Positions 32,315 through 41,518 of a stretch of 64,000 nucleotides of DNA are shown here, piece after piece. Made by a program: the position numbers and the translations under genes. The notes under the pieces were generated by a model, which saw nothing but the letters and a program-made list of their open reading frames with translations, was not told the DNA's origin and did no database searches. This DNA comes from CAVUPF01 sp963803755 (GTDB lineage Bacteria > Actinomycetota > Thermoleophilia > Solirubrobacterales > 70-9), in contig CAWDNP010000002.1 in assembly GCA_963803755.1 (NCBI GenBank), positions 62,001-126,000 on the forward strand, given 5' to 3'. Position 1 is the first letter of the stretch, and every line of letters begins with the position of its first letter.

Positions 32315-32330
32315 TGGTCGCACGCGACCA
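32315..32330. promoter_or_regulatory. Perfect 16-bp palindromic operator between NTF2-like and cupin genes
   Basis: TGGTCGCACGCGACCA consists of 7-bp arms around AC. It lies 29 bp from the start of the minus-strand gene and 25 bp upstream of the cupin ATG. Size, symmetry and divergent location are typical of a TetR- or MarR-class repressor site. No matching regulator gene is adjacent. Confidence 0.55.
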
Positions 32331-32355
32331 CCCCCTGGTGAATGAGGAGGTTGCG

Positions 32356-32730
32356 ATGGCGAACGGCTACACGATCAAGCACCGAGACGAGTTCGAGGTG
32401 CTTGAGGGCTCGGGGGAATCGACCTGGAGGCTCGCCCGCAGGGCGCTCGGCACATCCGCCTTTGGCTTCAACCTGGTCGAAATCGAACCCGGAGGTCAGA
32501 TCCCCGAGCACGATGAGGCCGGCAGCGGCCAGCAAGAGCTCTACGTGATCCTCGAGGGAGACGCGATCCTGCGGATCGGCGGCGAGGACCACTCGGCGCC
32601 GGCTGGGACCTTCGCCTCGATCGAGCCACCTGTGAGCCGCACGATCCTCAACCGCTCCGAGGAGAGGGTGAGCGCCCTGCTGATCGGCGTCCACCCGTCG
32701 GGCGAATATGAGCCGCCGTCCTTTGCCTGA
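32356..32730 (+). CDS. Cupin-domain protein
   Basis: A small single-cupin barrel of 124 aa. Metal-binding-like motif 1 is GGQIPEHDEAGSGQQELYVI and motif 2 lies around HSAPAGTFASIEPPVSRTIL. Motif 1 has one His with Glu and Gln in the other positions and motif 2 lacks the usual His, so metal-dependent catalysis is doubtful; a sensing or binding role is possible. GAGGAGG at 32344-32350 sets the start at ATG 32356 rather than an upstream in-frame GTG. Confidence 0.72.
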   Translation: MANGYTIKHRDEFEVLEGSGESTWRLARRALGTSAFGFNLVEIEPGGQIPEHDEAGSGQQELYVILEGDAILRIGGEDHSAPAGTFASIEPPVSRTILNRSEERVSALLIGVHPSGEYEPPSFA

Positions 32731-32732
32731 GT

Positions 32733-32760
32733 CCCCGCCCTAGACGGGGCGCCACGCCCC
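32733..32760 (+). terminator. GC-rich stem-loops after the cupin gene
   Basis: Two mutually exclusive stems: CCCCG (32733-32737) with CGGGG (32745-32749), or GGGGCG (32746-32751) with CGCCCC (32755-32760) around a CCA loop. They follow the cupin stop by 2 bp and precede the gltB -10 element by 4 bp. They probably end cupin transcription; there is no T-run. Confidence 0.45.
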
Positions 32761-32764
32761 ACCC

Positions 32765-32770
32765 TATAAT
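32765..32770 (+). promoter_or_regulatory. Perfect -10 box (TATAAT) upstream of gltB
   Basis: TATAAT at 32765-32770, 64 bp before the gltB GTG. No good -35 is seen at 16-18 bp upstream because that region is the GC-rich stem-loop, so an activator or an alternative -35 may be involved. Confidence 0.5.
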
Positions 32771-32834
32771 GCGGCGCTCTCGTCAACCCGTCGCGCGCCC
32801 GCTCGGAGAAGGCGCGGAACCCGGGAGGTCAGAC

Positions 32835-35800
32835 GTGCCCCACATCCAGTCCCGCGAGCGTGGCCCGGTCCGCTACTCGCCCGAGCGTCCCTACCGGCCG
32901 CTTGTCTCGCCACCCAGCGTCGAAGACAAGGACGCCTGTGCGATCTATGCCTCGGTTCGCAAGGACGCGACTCCGAGCCATACGCCGATCGAGCTCGCCG
33001 TCCCCGCTCTGCAGAAGATGCTCCACCGGGCCGGCAACGTCGACGGCGAGGGGGATGGCTGCGGGCTGCTGCTCGATCTGCCGCGCAGGATCTGGGCAGA
33101 GGAGGTCCGCTCCGGCGGCCACGATCCATCGCTCACTCTCGACGATGCCTTCGCCGTCGCCCACGTCTTCATCGAGCGCTCCCAGGATCGAGAGCGCATC
33201 CAGCACGACGCCCGCGAGCTGCTCGGTCGGGGGGGCTTTCGCATCCTCGCTGAGCGGATCGGTGTCGTCGACTCACCCGCCCTCGGACCCACCGCGCGCG
33301 AGGAAGAGCCGCACTTCTGGCAGGTCGCCGGGCTACTCGCCACCGCCTCCAGCCGCGACCGCGTCCTCTTCGAGCTGCTGATCGAGCTGGAGCAGAGGCT
33401 CGGCGTCCACGTCCCCTCATTCTCGGCGACTACCTGCGTCTACAAGGTGATGGGGGCGCCGAAGGTGCTCGGCGAGTATTACCCGGACCTGCGCGACGAG
33501 CGCTTCGAGACGATCGGCTGCTTCGGCCACAACCGCTACTCGACCAATACCTGGCCCTCCTTCAAGCGCGTCCAGCCCTTCTCGGTGCTCGGCCACAACG
33601 GGGAGATCAACACGATTGAGCAGCTACGCCAGGAGGCGCGCATGCTCGGCGTCCCAATCCAGCCCGGCTCCTCGGACTCCCAGGACCTAAACCGAACGAT
33701 CGACACCCTGGTCAGTCGCGACGGCCTTAGCCTCGCCGAGGCGATGGAGATGGTGCTGCCGCCGATAGCCGAAGAGATCCGCTCGCTCCCCGCCGAGCTG
33801 CGCTCCTTCTACATGTACCTGCACCAGGCGATGGGCCCATTCGCGCAGGGGCCGGTGGCCTTGATCGCTCGCCACACCGACGAATGTGTGTTCTCCGCCG
33901 ATGCGCTCGGCCTGCGCCCGCTCTGGCAGCTCGAGACAGACGACGATTACGTCTTCAGCTCCGAGCCGGGCGTCGTCTCCGTTCACTCGATGGTCTCTGA
34001 GCCCAAGCCACTCGCCCCCGGCGAGAAGGCGTTGGTGGAGATCGACCGCGAGCGCAAGCGCTCGACCCTGCACTCCCACGAGGAGATGTTGCGAATCGTC
34101 TGCGAGGGCTGGCTGCGGCGCAATGGCGCCGAGGACGCCGGTCCCTTCGATCGCGCCCTTGACGCCGGCGGGCCGCTAGAGGGCGAGGATGTCCCCGGCT
34201 ACTCCGACGCCGGACCCGAGGAGCCGGTCAAGGTTGCTGACGGTGTCCTCGCCGGCTTCGGATGGCAGCGCGACGACGTCAAACTCGTCCAGCAGATGGC
34301 CTCAAACGGCGCCGAGCCGATCGGCTCACTCGGCTACGACGGGCCGCTCGCCGCCCTCTCGCCGGAGCGCCAGAACCTCGCCGACTACTTCAAGGAGACG
34401 GTCGCCGTCGTCACCAACCCGGCGATCGATCGCGAGCGCGAGGTCGAGCACTTCTCGACCCGCGCCGTGTTCGGTCGTCGCCCCTCGATCGACGCCGCCG
34501 GGGAGGACACCGGCACGGTAGAGACCGCCCTCCCAGTGATCCTCGGCGGCCATCACGGCATGGCACCGCTCTCCGACAAAACCTACCGGCGCATCGCCCG
34601 CGAGCACCGCACATACCTGCTGGAGGATCTCTGGGAAGAGTTTCGGGGGCGGGCGGATGCGGTCGACATCTCCCTGCTCGAGTCCGAGACGACGAAGGGG
34701 GCAATCGAGCGGATCAAGCAGGAGGCGGTGAAGAAGGTCCGCGACGGCGCCGAGCTGCTGGTCCTCACCGACCGCACCGTTTATGATGCCGACCGCCGAT
34801 ATCTCGACCCGCACCTGGTCACCTCCGCCGTCGATCAGGCGCTAAAGCAGTTCCGGGTCGAGCCCGGCGAGGAAAACCTGCGCCGCCGCTGCGGCGTCGT
34901 GCTGCGCTCGGCGGCGATCCGAAACGTCCACGACACGATGCTGGCGCTGGGGCTTGGGGCAAATGGCGTTTGCCCGTACACGATGGTCGAGGTGGTATGC
35001 GTCGAGGATTATGAGACCGACGTCTCCAACCTTTGCGCCGCCCTCACCAAGGGGATCGAGAAAGTTATTTCGACGATCGGGATCCACGAGGTGCGTGGCT
35101 ACGCGCGCCAGTTCTCCTCGATCGGGGTGAAGCCGGAGCTTGCCGAGATCCTCCAAGCCGAGGCCTTCGCCGCCTCCGAGAACGGGGGGAATCGGCTTCG
35201 CTCACCTTGATGAGGACAGCAACGGGCGGGCGCGGGCGCTGGCCGGGTACGAGGACGCGAAACCGGCGAAGACCTTCCGCTTCTACCCCAAGGTCTACAA
35301 GGCGGCGATCGCCACCGCCAATGGCTCCGGCTCCTATGCCGAGTACTCCGAGAAGGTCCGCGACCTGGAGCGGCAGAGCCCGATCTCGATGCGCCACATC
35401 ATGGGCCTTAAGGGCGATCGCGACCCGGTCGACCCGGCGACGGTCGATGCCGGGGTCGGCCACCACGACTACCCCGTTGTGATTTCCTCGATGAGCTTCG
35501 GTTCCCAGTCTGAGCCCGCCTTCCGCGCCTACGCGGAGGCGGCGAAGGCGATCAACGTGCTCTGCGTCAACGGCGAGGGTGGCGAGATCCGCGACATGTA
35601 CGGCCACTACCGCAAGTGGCGCGGCCAGCAGGTCGCCTCCGGCCGCTTTGGCGTCTCGGCAGAGATGATCAACTCCTCCTACGTCGCCGAGATCAAGATC
35701 GGCCAGGGCGCTAAGCCGGGCGAGGGCGGCCACCTGCCCGGCAAGAAGGTCTCCGAGAAGGTTGCCGCGGCTCGTAACGCGGCGCCTGGCACCGACCTGA

Positions 35801-37497
35801 TCTCACCCTCCAATAACCACGATCTCTACTCGATCGAGGACCTAGCCGAGCTGATCGACGAGCTGAAGACGGTCAACCCCGACGTACGGGTCTCAGTCAA
35901 GGTGCCGGTAGTACCGAACATAGGCACGATCGGCCTCGGGATCGCCAAGGCTGGCGCCGACATCATCACCCTCTCGGGCTTTGAGGGTGGCACCGGCGCG
36001 GCGCGCCAGCACGCGCTCCGCCATGTCGGCCTGCCCTCTGACATCGGCACCCGCGCCGTGCACCGGGCACTGATGGAGGCCGGCATTCGCAACCGGGTGG
36101 AGATCTGGGCCGACGGCGGCTACCGCCACGGCCACGACATCGTCAAGTTGCACTGCCTCGGCGCCAACCGGGTCGGCTTCGGCACGCTGGCGATGGTTAG
36201 CCTTGGCTGCACGATCTGCCGTGGCTGCCAGCTCGACACCTGCCACGTCGGGATCGCGACCCAGATCGAGACCGTCGAGCAGGCTCAAGAGCACGGGCTG
36301 AAGAAGTTCACTCCGCAAGAGGTCGACAGCGCCGCCGAGAGCTGCGCCCGCTTCTTTCAGGCGATGGGCGAGGAGGTCAAAGAGGTCGTCGCCTCGCTCG
36401 GCTACGAGCGCGCCCAGGACCTGGTCGGCCGCTACGACCTGCTCGAGCAGGTCGCCGCCCACGACAGGGTCGACCTGGCGCCGCTGATCACGCCGCTGGA
36501 GGAGTTCCTCGATCTCGAGCCGCTCGACCTGCCGGTAGCCGAAGAGGCGGCCGAGTCCCGCGCCGAGGCGGGCCTGGTCCTCGCCCGCCCGATTCGGATG
36601 GAGGCGAAGCAGGCCTCTGCCCAGATCGCGGCCCTCGCCGGCGACATCTGCTCGGGCCGGACGCTGCGAAACGAGTTCCCGCGCCCGACCGATGCCAACG
36701 ACCGCGTGCTCGGCACCGAGCTGGCGGGGGCGATCGCCCGCTCTCGCATCTTCGAGGACGGCCCGGAGTCAAACGATGATGTCCTCGCCAGCCTCGAGTT
36801 CAATGGCGGCTCGGTCGCAGGCCAAGGTCTCGGCGCCTTCAACGCCTACGGCGTTTCGATCCGGGTCGAGGGCGGCGCCCAGGACGGCGTCGGCAAGGCG
36901 ATGCTGGGAGGGACCGTCGCGGTGCTGAAGGGTAAAGGCGCGAAGGGCAAGCGGCTCAACGGCTCGGTCGGCAAGTCCTTCGCCTACGGCGCACAGCGCG
37001 GCCGCCTCTTTGTCCAGGGCTCCGCCGACTCCCGCTTCTGTATCCGCCTCTCCGGGGCCGACGTCGTGCTGGGCGGCGAGCCCGAGCACGACCTCGATGA
37101 CGGCCGCGGCTGCATCGTCGATCGCGCCAACGCCAAGGGCTTTGCATTTGAGTACATGACCTCGGGTCGGGCCGTAGTCCTCGGCGACATCGGCCCCTGG
37201 GCCTGCGCCGGCATGACCGGTGGCCGCGTTTACGTCCGCCAGAACGCCTTCGGAATCGACCGCGCCACCATAGAGCGCCGCCTCGGTGAGGGCGCCAAAG
37301 TCGAGCTCAAGGACTTAGACGCCGAGGGGCTCCTGGACGTAGACGACCTCCTAACCCATTACGCCGATGAGCTCCGAGCCACCGATCAAAACGAAGAGGC
37401 CGATCGCGTCCTCAAGCTCGCCGCTGATGCCGCCAGCAACTTCCTGATGGTCGTCCCGCACAAGGTCCAGGCGGATCCCAGCATCTCGACCGAGTAG
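32835..37497 (+). CDS. gltB: Glutamate synthase, large (alpha) subunit, frameshifted in a G6 run at 35184-35189
   Basis: Converts glutamine and 2-oxoglutarate to two glutamates. About 1553 aa when one G is removed from the run after ENG. A propeptide of about 37 residues precedes the N-terminal nucleophile Cys (DKDACAIYASVRKDA). The amidotransferase domain has CFGHNRYSTNTWPSFKRVQP and VLGHNGEINTIEQLRQEARM. The FMN synthase domain has LSGFEGGTGAARQHALRHVG and the 3Fe-4S cysteines in CTICRGCQLDTC. The C-terminal GXGXG helix (GGSVAGQGLGAFNAYGVSIR) follows. GTG 32835 has a GGGAGGT site. No gltD follows. Confidence 0.95.
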
Positions 37498-37532
37498 CGG
37501 GGAAAGCGGCCCGAGCATGGGCCCTTTCCCAC

Positions 37533-37940
37533 CTATCCAGTCAAACGGTCGGCGATCGCGCGTACCTCTCGGAGAAGGCCGTCGAGCATTGCCTCTGTGT
37601 TGGTGTGAATCCGCCACTCGGCGTAGCGGCGGTCTTGCTCGAATCCGTCCAGCCGTCGCTCCAGCTTGCGTGTGCGCTCGTCGATCTTTCGCATCGACTT
37701 CTCGATCCGCCTCTCGCTCTTGCGAACCCGCTTCCTAACGTAGCGGCGGGTCTCCTCTCGCAGCGCGTCCAGCTCCTTGCGCAGCTCGGCATCCTCCTCG
37801 CCGCCCTGCTCGGCCAGCATCTCCTCGACGCCGACCCGGACCCGCTCGATCTCCTCGTGCAGCCGTTCGCGCGCCCGGTCGGCTGCGGCGGAGATCTCCG
37901 GGACGTCGGGGGGATAGGAGGGATTGGGCGCAGCGCTCAT
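37533..37940 (-). CDS. Charged coiled-coil protein of unknown function
   Basis: A 135-aa protein, almost wholly Arg/Glu/Lys-rich helix: ARERLHEEIERVRVGVEEML, then ELRKELDALREETRRYVRKR and ERRIEKSMRKIDERTRKLER, ending with TNTEAMLDGLLREVRAIADR. Heptad-like spacing points to a long coiled coil. ATG 37940 was chosen; ATG 37949 is also in frame. Located 41 bp downstream of the FHA gene on the same strand, so probably co-transcribed. No recognised family. Confidence 0.6.
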   Translation of the reverse strand: MSAAPNPSYPPDVPEISAAADRARERLHEEIERVRVGVEEMLAEQGGEEDAELRKELDALREETRRYVRKRVRKSERRIEKSMRKIDERTRKLERRLDGFEQDRRYAEWRIHTNTEAMLDGLLREVRAIADRLTG

Positions 37941-37981
37941 CCTCCGCATCCTAGGGCCGGGGGTGGCCGGAACCGCCCGGC

Positions 37982-38593
37982 TCAGCGCTCGAGCGCGAAG
38001 AGGCGGTAGCGGCCGATGGTCAGCTCGTCCCCGTCGACTAGCCGGCTCCACTCGACGACCTCGCCGTTGAGGAGGACGCCATTCAGGCTGCGGTCGTCCA
38101 TCACCCGGGCTTTTCGGCCCGGCTCGCAGACGATCAGGGCGTGGCGCCGCGAGACGCTCGGGTCATCAAGCCGGATGTCCGCGGTGACGCTGCGGCCGAT
38201 CCGCGTCCAGCCCTCTTTGACCGAGAAGCTGCGGATGCCCCCTCCGTCCTCATTGCAGACGAGGTAGTGGCCGGGCCCCGGAAGCCGACCCCGCGCCTCC
38301 TCCAGCCAGTCCGGCGGCGCGCTTGGGGCGTGGGCGAAGAACTCCGCGGTCTGTTGCCCGTGCTCTTGCATCGGCTCGAAGATCGAGTCGCGGCGGAAGC
38401 TGGAGCCGCCGCAGCGGGGGCACTCGGGGAGGCGGTCGGTCTCCCGCAGCGAGAGCTGAGAGCCGCAGATGAGGCAGAAGAAGGTGCCCGAGCCAGGGAC
38501 GATCCCGGTCTCGAGGCCACTGGTCGAACTGGTGCTGAGGCTGGCGAAGATGAAAGCTCCTTCCGGCGTCTCCCTCGGTGATCGTAGCGCCAT
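37982..38593 (-). CDS. FHA-domain protein with zinc-ribbon
   Basis: A 203-aa protein. The N-terminal part carries CLICGSQLSLRETDRLPECPRCGG, given here only as its Cys pairs: CxxC at the beginning and CxxC 18 residues later, a zinc ribbon. The C-terminal half is an FHA phosphothreonine-binding domain: TRIGRSVTADIRLDDPSVSR, RRHALIV, DDRSLNGVLLNGEVV and DGDELTIGRYRLF. It likely reads out Ser/Thr kinase signalling; no kinase gene is in the window. ATG 38593 preferred over TTG 38602. Divergent from the SRPBCC gene. Confidence 0.85.
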   Translation of the reverse strand: MALRSPRETPEGAFIFASLSTSSTSGLETGIVPGSGTFFCLICGSQLSLRETDRLPECPRCGGSSFRRDSIFEPMQEHGQQTAEFFAHAPSAPPDWLEEARGRLPGPGHYLVCNEDGGGIRSFSVKEGWTRIGRSVTADIRLDDPSVSRRHALIVCEPGRKARVMDDRSLNGVLLNGEVVEWSRLVDGDELTIGRYRLFALER

Positions 38594-38635
38594 TCGGGCC
38601 AACCGGGTAGACGATCTCTAGAATCGCGCCGGCCG

Positions 38636-39154
38636 ATGGGTCCAGTCAGCTCCGAAGTCGAGATCGACGTGCCGCGAGAGGCGGCCTTCGGGCTGATCGG
38701 CGACCTCTCTCGCCGTCCCTCCTTCACCGACCACTTCGTCTCCGACTTCCACCTGACCCGGATCGAGCCCACCGGGGTCGGCGCCGGGGCGCGCTTCCGG
38801 GTCCACGCCCCGCTCAACTCCGCCTGGGCGGAGACGATTATCGTCGAGGCAGATGAGCCCCACCGAATCGTCGAGCACGGTCATGGAGGGCGCGACAATC
38901 GCGTTCCCTCCACCACTCTCTGGGAGCTGACCGAGGGGCCGGGCTCGTTGACCACGGTCCGCGTCTCCCACTGGACTGAGCCCGCACACCCGCTCGACCG
39001 AGCCCGCGAGGCGCTCGCCGCCGCCTCGATCTTCTCCGAGCGCGGATGGCGCCAGGCGCTTCGGCGGCTGCGCGATCTGCTTGAGGCCGGGGGGCCCGCC
39101 GACGGCCGGATCGCCGTCGCCGGAGGCAACCGTTACGCGACCGGCATCCCTTAA
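38636..39154 (+). CDS. SRPBCC-family (polyketide cyclase/START-like) protein
   Basis: A 172-aa lipid- or ligand-binding fold: VSSEVEIDVPREAAFGLIGD, then RPSFTDHFVSDFHLTRIEPT, GAGARFRVHAPLNSAWAETI, a TTLWELTEGPGSLTTVRVSH strand pair and the long C-terminal helix SERGWRQALRRLRDLLEA. Typical of the helix-grip family; ligand unknown. It is followed after 17 bp by the lipoprotein gene. Confidence 0.78.
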   Translation: MGPVSSEVEIDVPREAAFGLIGDLSRRPSFTDHFVSDFHLTRIEPTGVGAGARFRVHAPLNSAWAETIIVEADEPHRIVEHGHGGRDNRVPSTTLWELTEGPGSLTTVRVSHWTEPAHPLDRAREALAAASIFSERGWRQALRRLRDLLEAGGPADGRIAVAGGNRYATGIP

Positions 39155-39171
39155 TAGACTCTCGCCCGCTC

Positions 39172-39720
39172 ATGCCTGCCCACCGCAGATTCACCCTGCC
39201 GCTGCTCGCCGCAATCCTGCTCAGTTCGGTCGCGCTCGCCGTCACGGGCTGCGGCTACTCGAGCAACTCCAAGGACGTGGTGGCGGGGCAGACGGTGAAG
39301 CTCGGCCAGCTCCAGTACACGGTCGTCCTCTCCCGCTATCTGAACCCGAGCGACAACGAGGATGCCGCCTACCTGGTCGGCCAGCGCCCGCCCCCGCCGG
39401 GCTCCAACTACTTCGGCGTCTTCTTCCTAGTCCAAAACGAAGACAAGAGGCCACACAGGCTGCCGAAGTCGCTGAAGATCACCGATCCCGGCGGCCAGGT
39501 CTTCAACGCGATCCCTACCAAGAGCCTCTACGCGCTCCCGCTCGGCGGCGAAGTGGAAGCCGAAGAACAGGTACCGGTGCCCGACTCGCCCGCCCAGCAG
39601 GGGCCGATCGGGGGCTCCCTCGTCCTCTTCGAGCTTCCCGCCTCCGTCTCTGCCAACCGACCGCTGACGCTCTCGATCCCCGGGCCCGAAGGCCCCGCCA
39701 AGGTCACGCTCGACCTCTAG
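39172..39720 (+). CDS. Putative lipoprotein (DUF4352-like)
   Basis: A 182-aa protein exported and lipid-anchored: signal sequence RRFTLPLLAAILLSSVALAV with lipobox VTGC at about residues 24-27. The mature part looks like an immunoglobulin-like Telomere/MPT63-type beta domain: VKLGQLQYTVVLSRYLNPSD, YFGVFFLVQNEDKRPHRLPK, DPGGQVFNAIPTKSLYALP and GGSLVLFELPASVSANRPLT. Function unknown. It is convergent with the penicillin-binding protein gene 12 bp away, so shared cell-envelope context is plausible. Confidence 0.72.
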   Translation: MPAHRRFTLPLLAAILLSSVALAVTGCGYSSNSKDVVAGQTVKLGQLQYTVVLSRYLNPSDNEDAAYLVGQRPPPPGSNYFGVFFLVQNEDKRPHRLPKSLKITDPGGQVFNAIPTKSLYALPLGGEVEAEEQVPVPDSPAQQGPIGGSLVLFELPASVSANRPLTLSIPGPEGPAKVTLDL

Positions 39721-39732
39721 GAGGGCCCACGG

Positions 39733-41469
39733 CTAGAGGCCGGCGGAGAGCACCATCGCCGCCGCCGGAGCGGCGACTTCGCCCCCCGCAGCTTCGGCGT
39801 CGATGAAGAGCACGCCGATCGCCAGCTTCGGCTTTCCGACCGGGGCAAAGGCGGAGAACCAGGCGTCCTTGAACTGGACCGGGTTGGAAGAGTTCTGCTG
39901 GCCGGGCTTTGGGCCAAGCTCGGCAGTCCCGGTCTTGCCGGCCACCTGGCCCTGGGGGATTGCGGCGGCGGTCCCGGTGCCTTCCCTCACCACCCCGATC
40001 ATCAGGTCGGTCAGCTCGCCGGCGATCTTCTTCGACATCACCCGGACCGGCTTGGCGTCGGGCCGCAGCTTCTTTTCGATGACGATCGAGGTCGGCTTGC
40101 GGACTCCGCCGTTGGCGATCGTTTGCGCGACGCTTGCCATCTCCAGCGGCGTCGCCAGCACTTCGCCCTGCCCGATCGCGCTCACCCCTAGGTCGAGTTC
40201 GTCGCCGATCTCCTTCGGGATGCTGGGTTTCGGCGGGGCGACTTCGCGCACGATCCGCGGCGCGTAGAGAGTTGGGGCCGAGTTAAAGCCGAACCGTTCT
40301 GCCGTGCCCACCAGCGCCTCGTTGCCGATCTTCGGCCCGAGCGGGACGAAGTCGGCATTGCACGACTCAGCGAACGCCTGCCGGAAGGTCCCGCCACAGT
40401 ACTCGCCGTTGGCGTTGTTGATGAATCGCCCACCGACGTTGACTCCGTTAACGACGGGGAATTCGTCGCCCAGCGAGACGACACCCTTTTCCAGCGCCGC
40501 GGTGGTGGTGATGATCTTGAAGGTCGAGCCGGGCGGTTGGGGCGCGGAGAAGGCCTGCCCAGCCAGAGCGAGGACGTCTCCGTTGCGGGCGTTGAGGACG
40601 GCCATCCCGCCGACCCGGCCCCCCAGCGCCGAAACGGCAGAGATCTGGAGGTGGGGGTCGATCGTCGTCTTCACCGGGGCGCCGGCCTTTGGGGGCTCCT
40701 GGGCGAGGACTCGGGGAGTACCGCGCTGCCCGGCGACAGCGAAGAGCGAGCCGCCGGGCTTCCCGGCCAGCCGCGCGTTGAAGGCCTTCTCAAGGCCGCT
40801 GACCCCGACCGGTGTGTAGGGGGCGAAGCCCTGGCGCTCAAGGGCCGGAAGGGCGGTCGCTTCCGCCGTGCCGACTTCGCCTGTGACGTCGATCGCGGCG
40901 TTGCCGATCGGGTGCGAGCGGGCATTGGCCGGCCCTTCGGCCAGGGGCGTGCCGTCGGCGGCGAGGATCGGCGCCCGCGGCGCCAGCTCGATCCGGCTCT
41001 CCAGGTGCTCGCCGCGGCGCAGTCCAGGGAAGATGAGACTTTGGTTCCAGGAGATCCCGCCTTCGGCGAAAGGCAGGTCGACGTCGGCGTCGAGGGGACC
41101 GAAGGCGACCGTGTCGGCGATGACCGGCACCGGCACCATCGTCACGCCGCGGGCTTCGGTTGCTTCCCCCGGGGCACCCGGTTTAAGGGAGCGCAGCGTC
41201 GCCACCCCTTCGGCTTCGCGGTAGGTCTTGGCAAAGTCGTTCACCGCGATCGCCCGTTTCGAGGCGGGGTTCAACTCCCTGTACATCGGGGCGAATTCGT
41301 GCCGTGCCCAGGCTTCGACGAACCGCTTGGCTGCGCCCTTATCGGGAGACCCCCCCGGCGTCCCTGCCGAGGCTCCGAGGATGAAAGCCAGGACGGCGAC
41401 GATCGTCAGGGGGAGCGCGCGAGTAAGGAGGCGACGACGCCGTTCCACCTCAGGGGAGAGGCGTTTCAT
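39733..41469 (-). CDS. Penicillin-binding protein, transpeptidase with NTF2-like N-terminal domain
   Basis: A 578-aa class B penicillin-binding protein acting outside the membrane in peptidoglycan cross-linking. A membrane anchor TRALPLTIVAVLAFILGASA is followed by an NTF2-like (MecA_N) domain (AAKRFVEAWARHEFAPMYRE). A dimerisation region with RAPILAADGTPLAEG follows. The transpeptidase motifs are SxxK in QPPGSTFKIITTTAALEKGV, SxN in AFAESCNADFVPLG and KTG in GQVAGKTGTAELGPKPGQQN. ATG 41469 was chosen before the anchor. The gene diverges from the MarP-like protease. Not the FtsI of a division cluster, since no dcw genes are nearby. Confidence 0.92.
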   Translation of the reverse strand: MKRLSPEVERRRRLLTRALPLTIVAVLAFILGASAGTPGGSPDKGAAKRFVEAWARHEFAPMYRELNPASKRAIAVNDFAKTYREAEGVATLRSLKPGAPGEATEARGVTMVPVPVIADTVAFGPLDADVDLPFAEGGISWNQSLIFPGLRRGEHLESRIELAPRAPILAADGTPLAEGPANARSHPIGNAAIDVTGEVGTAEATALPALERQGFAPYTPVGVSGLEKAFNARLAGKPGGSLFAVAGQRGTPRVLAQEPPKAGAPVKTTIDPHLQISAVSALGGRVGGMAVLNARNGDVLALAGQAFSAPQPPGSTFKIITTTAALEKGVVSLGDEFPVVNGVNVGGRFINNANGEYCGGTFRQAFAESCNADFVPLGPKIGNEALVGTAERFGFNSAPTLYAPRIVREVAPPKPSIPKEIGDELDLGVSAIGQGEVLATPLEMASVAQTIANGGVRKPTSIVIEKKLRPDAKPVRVMSKKIAGELTDLMIGVVREGTGTAAAIPQGQVAGKTGTAELGPKPGQQNSSNPVQFKDAWFSAFAPVGKPKLAIGVLFIDAEAAGGEVAAPAAAMVLSAGL

Positions 41470-41518
41470 TTTGGTGAAAGGTAATAGAGGGATCGTCCGC
41501 CTGCTTTTATTGGGGGTT

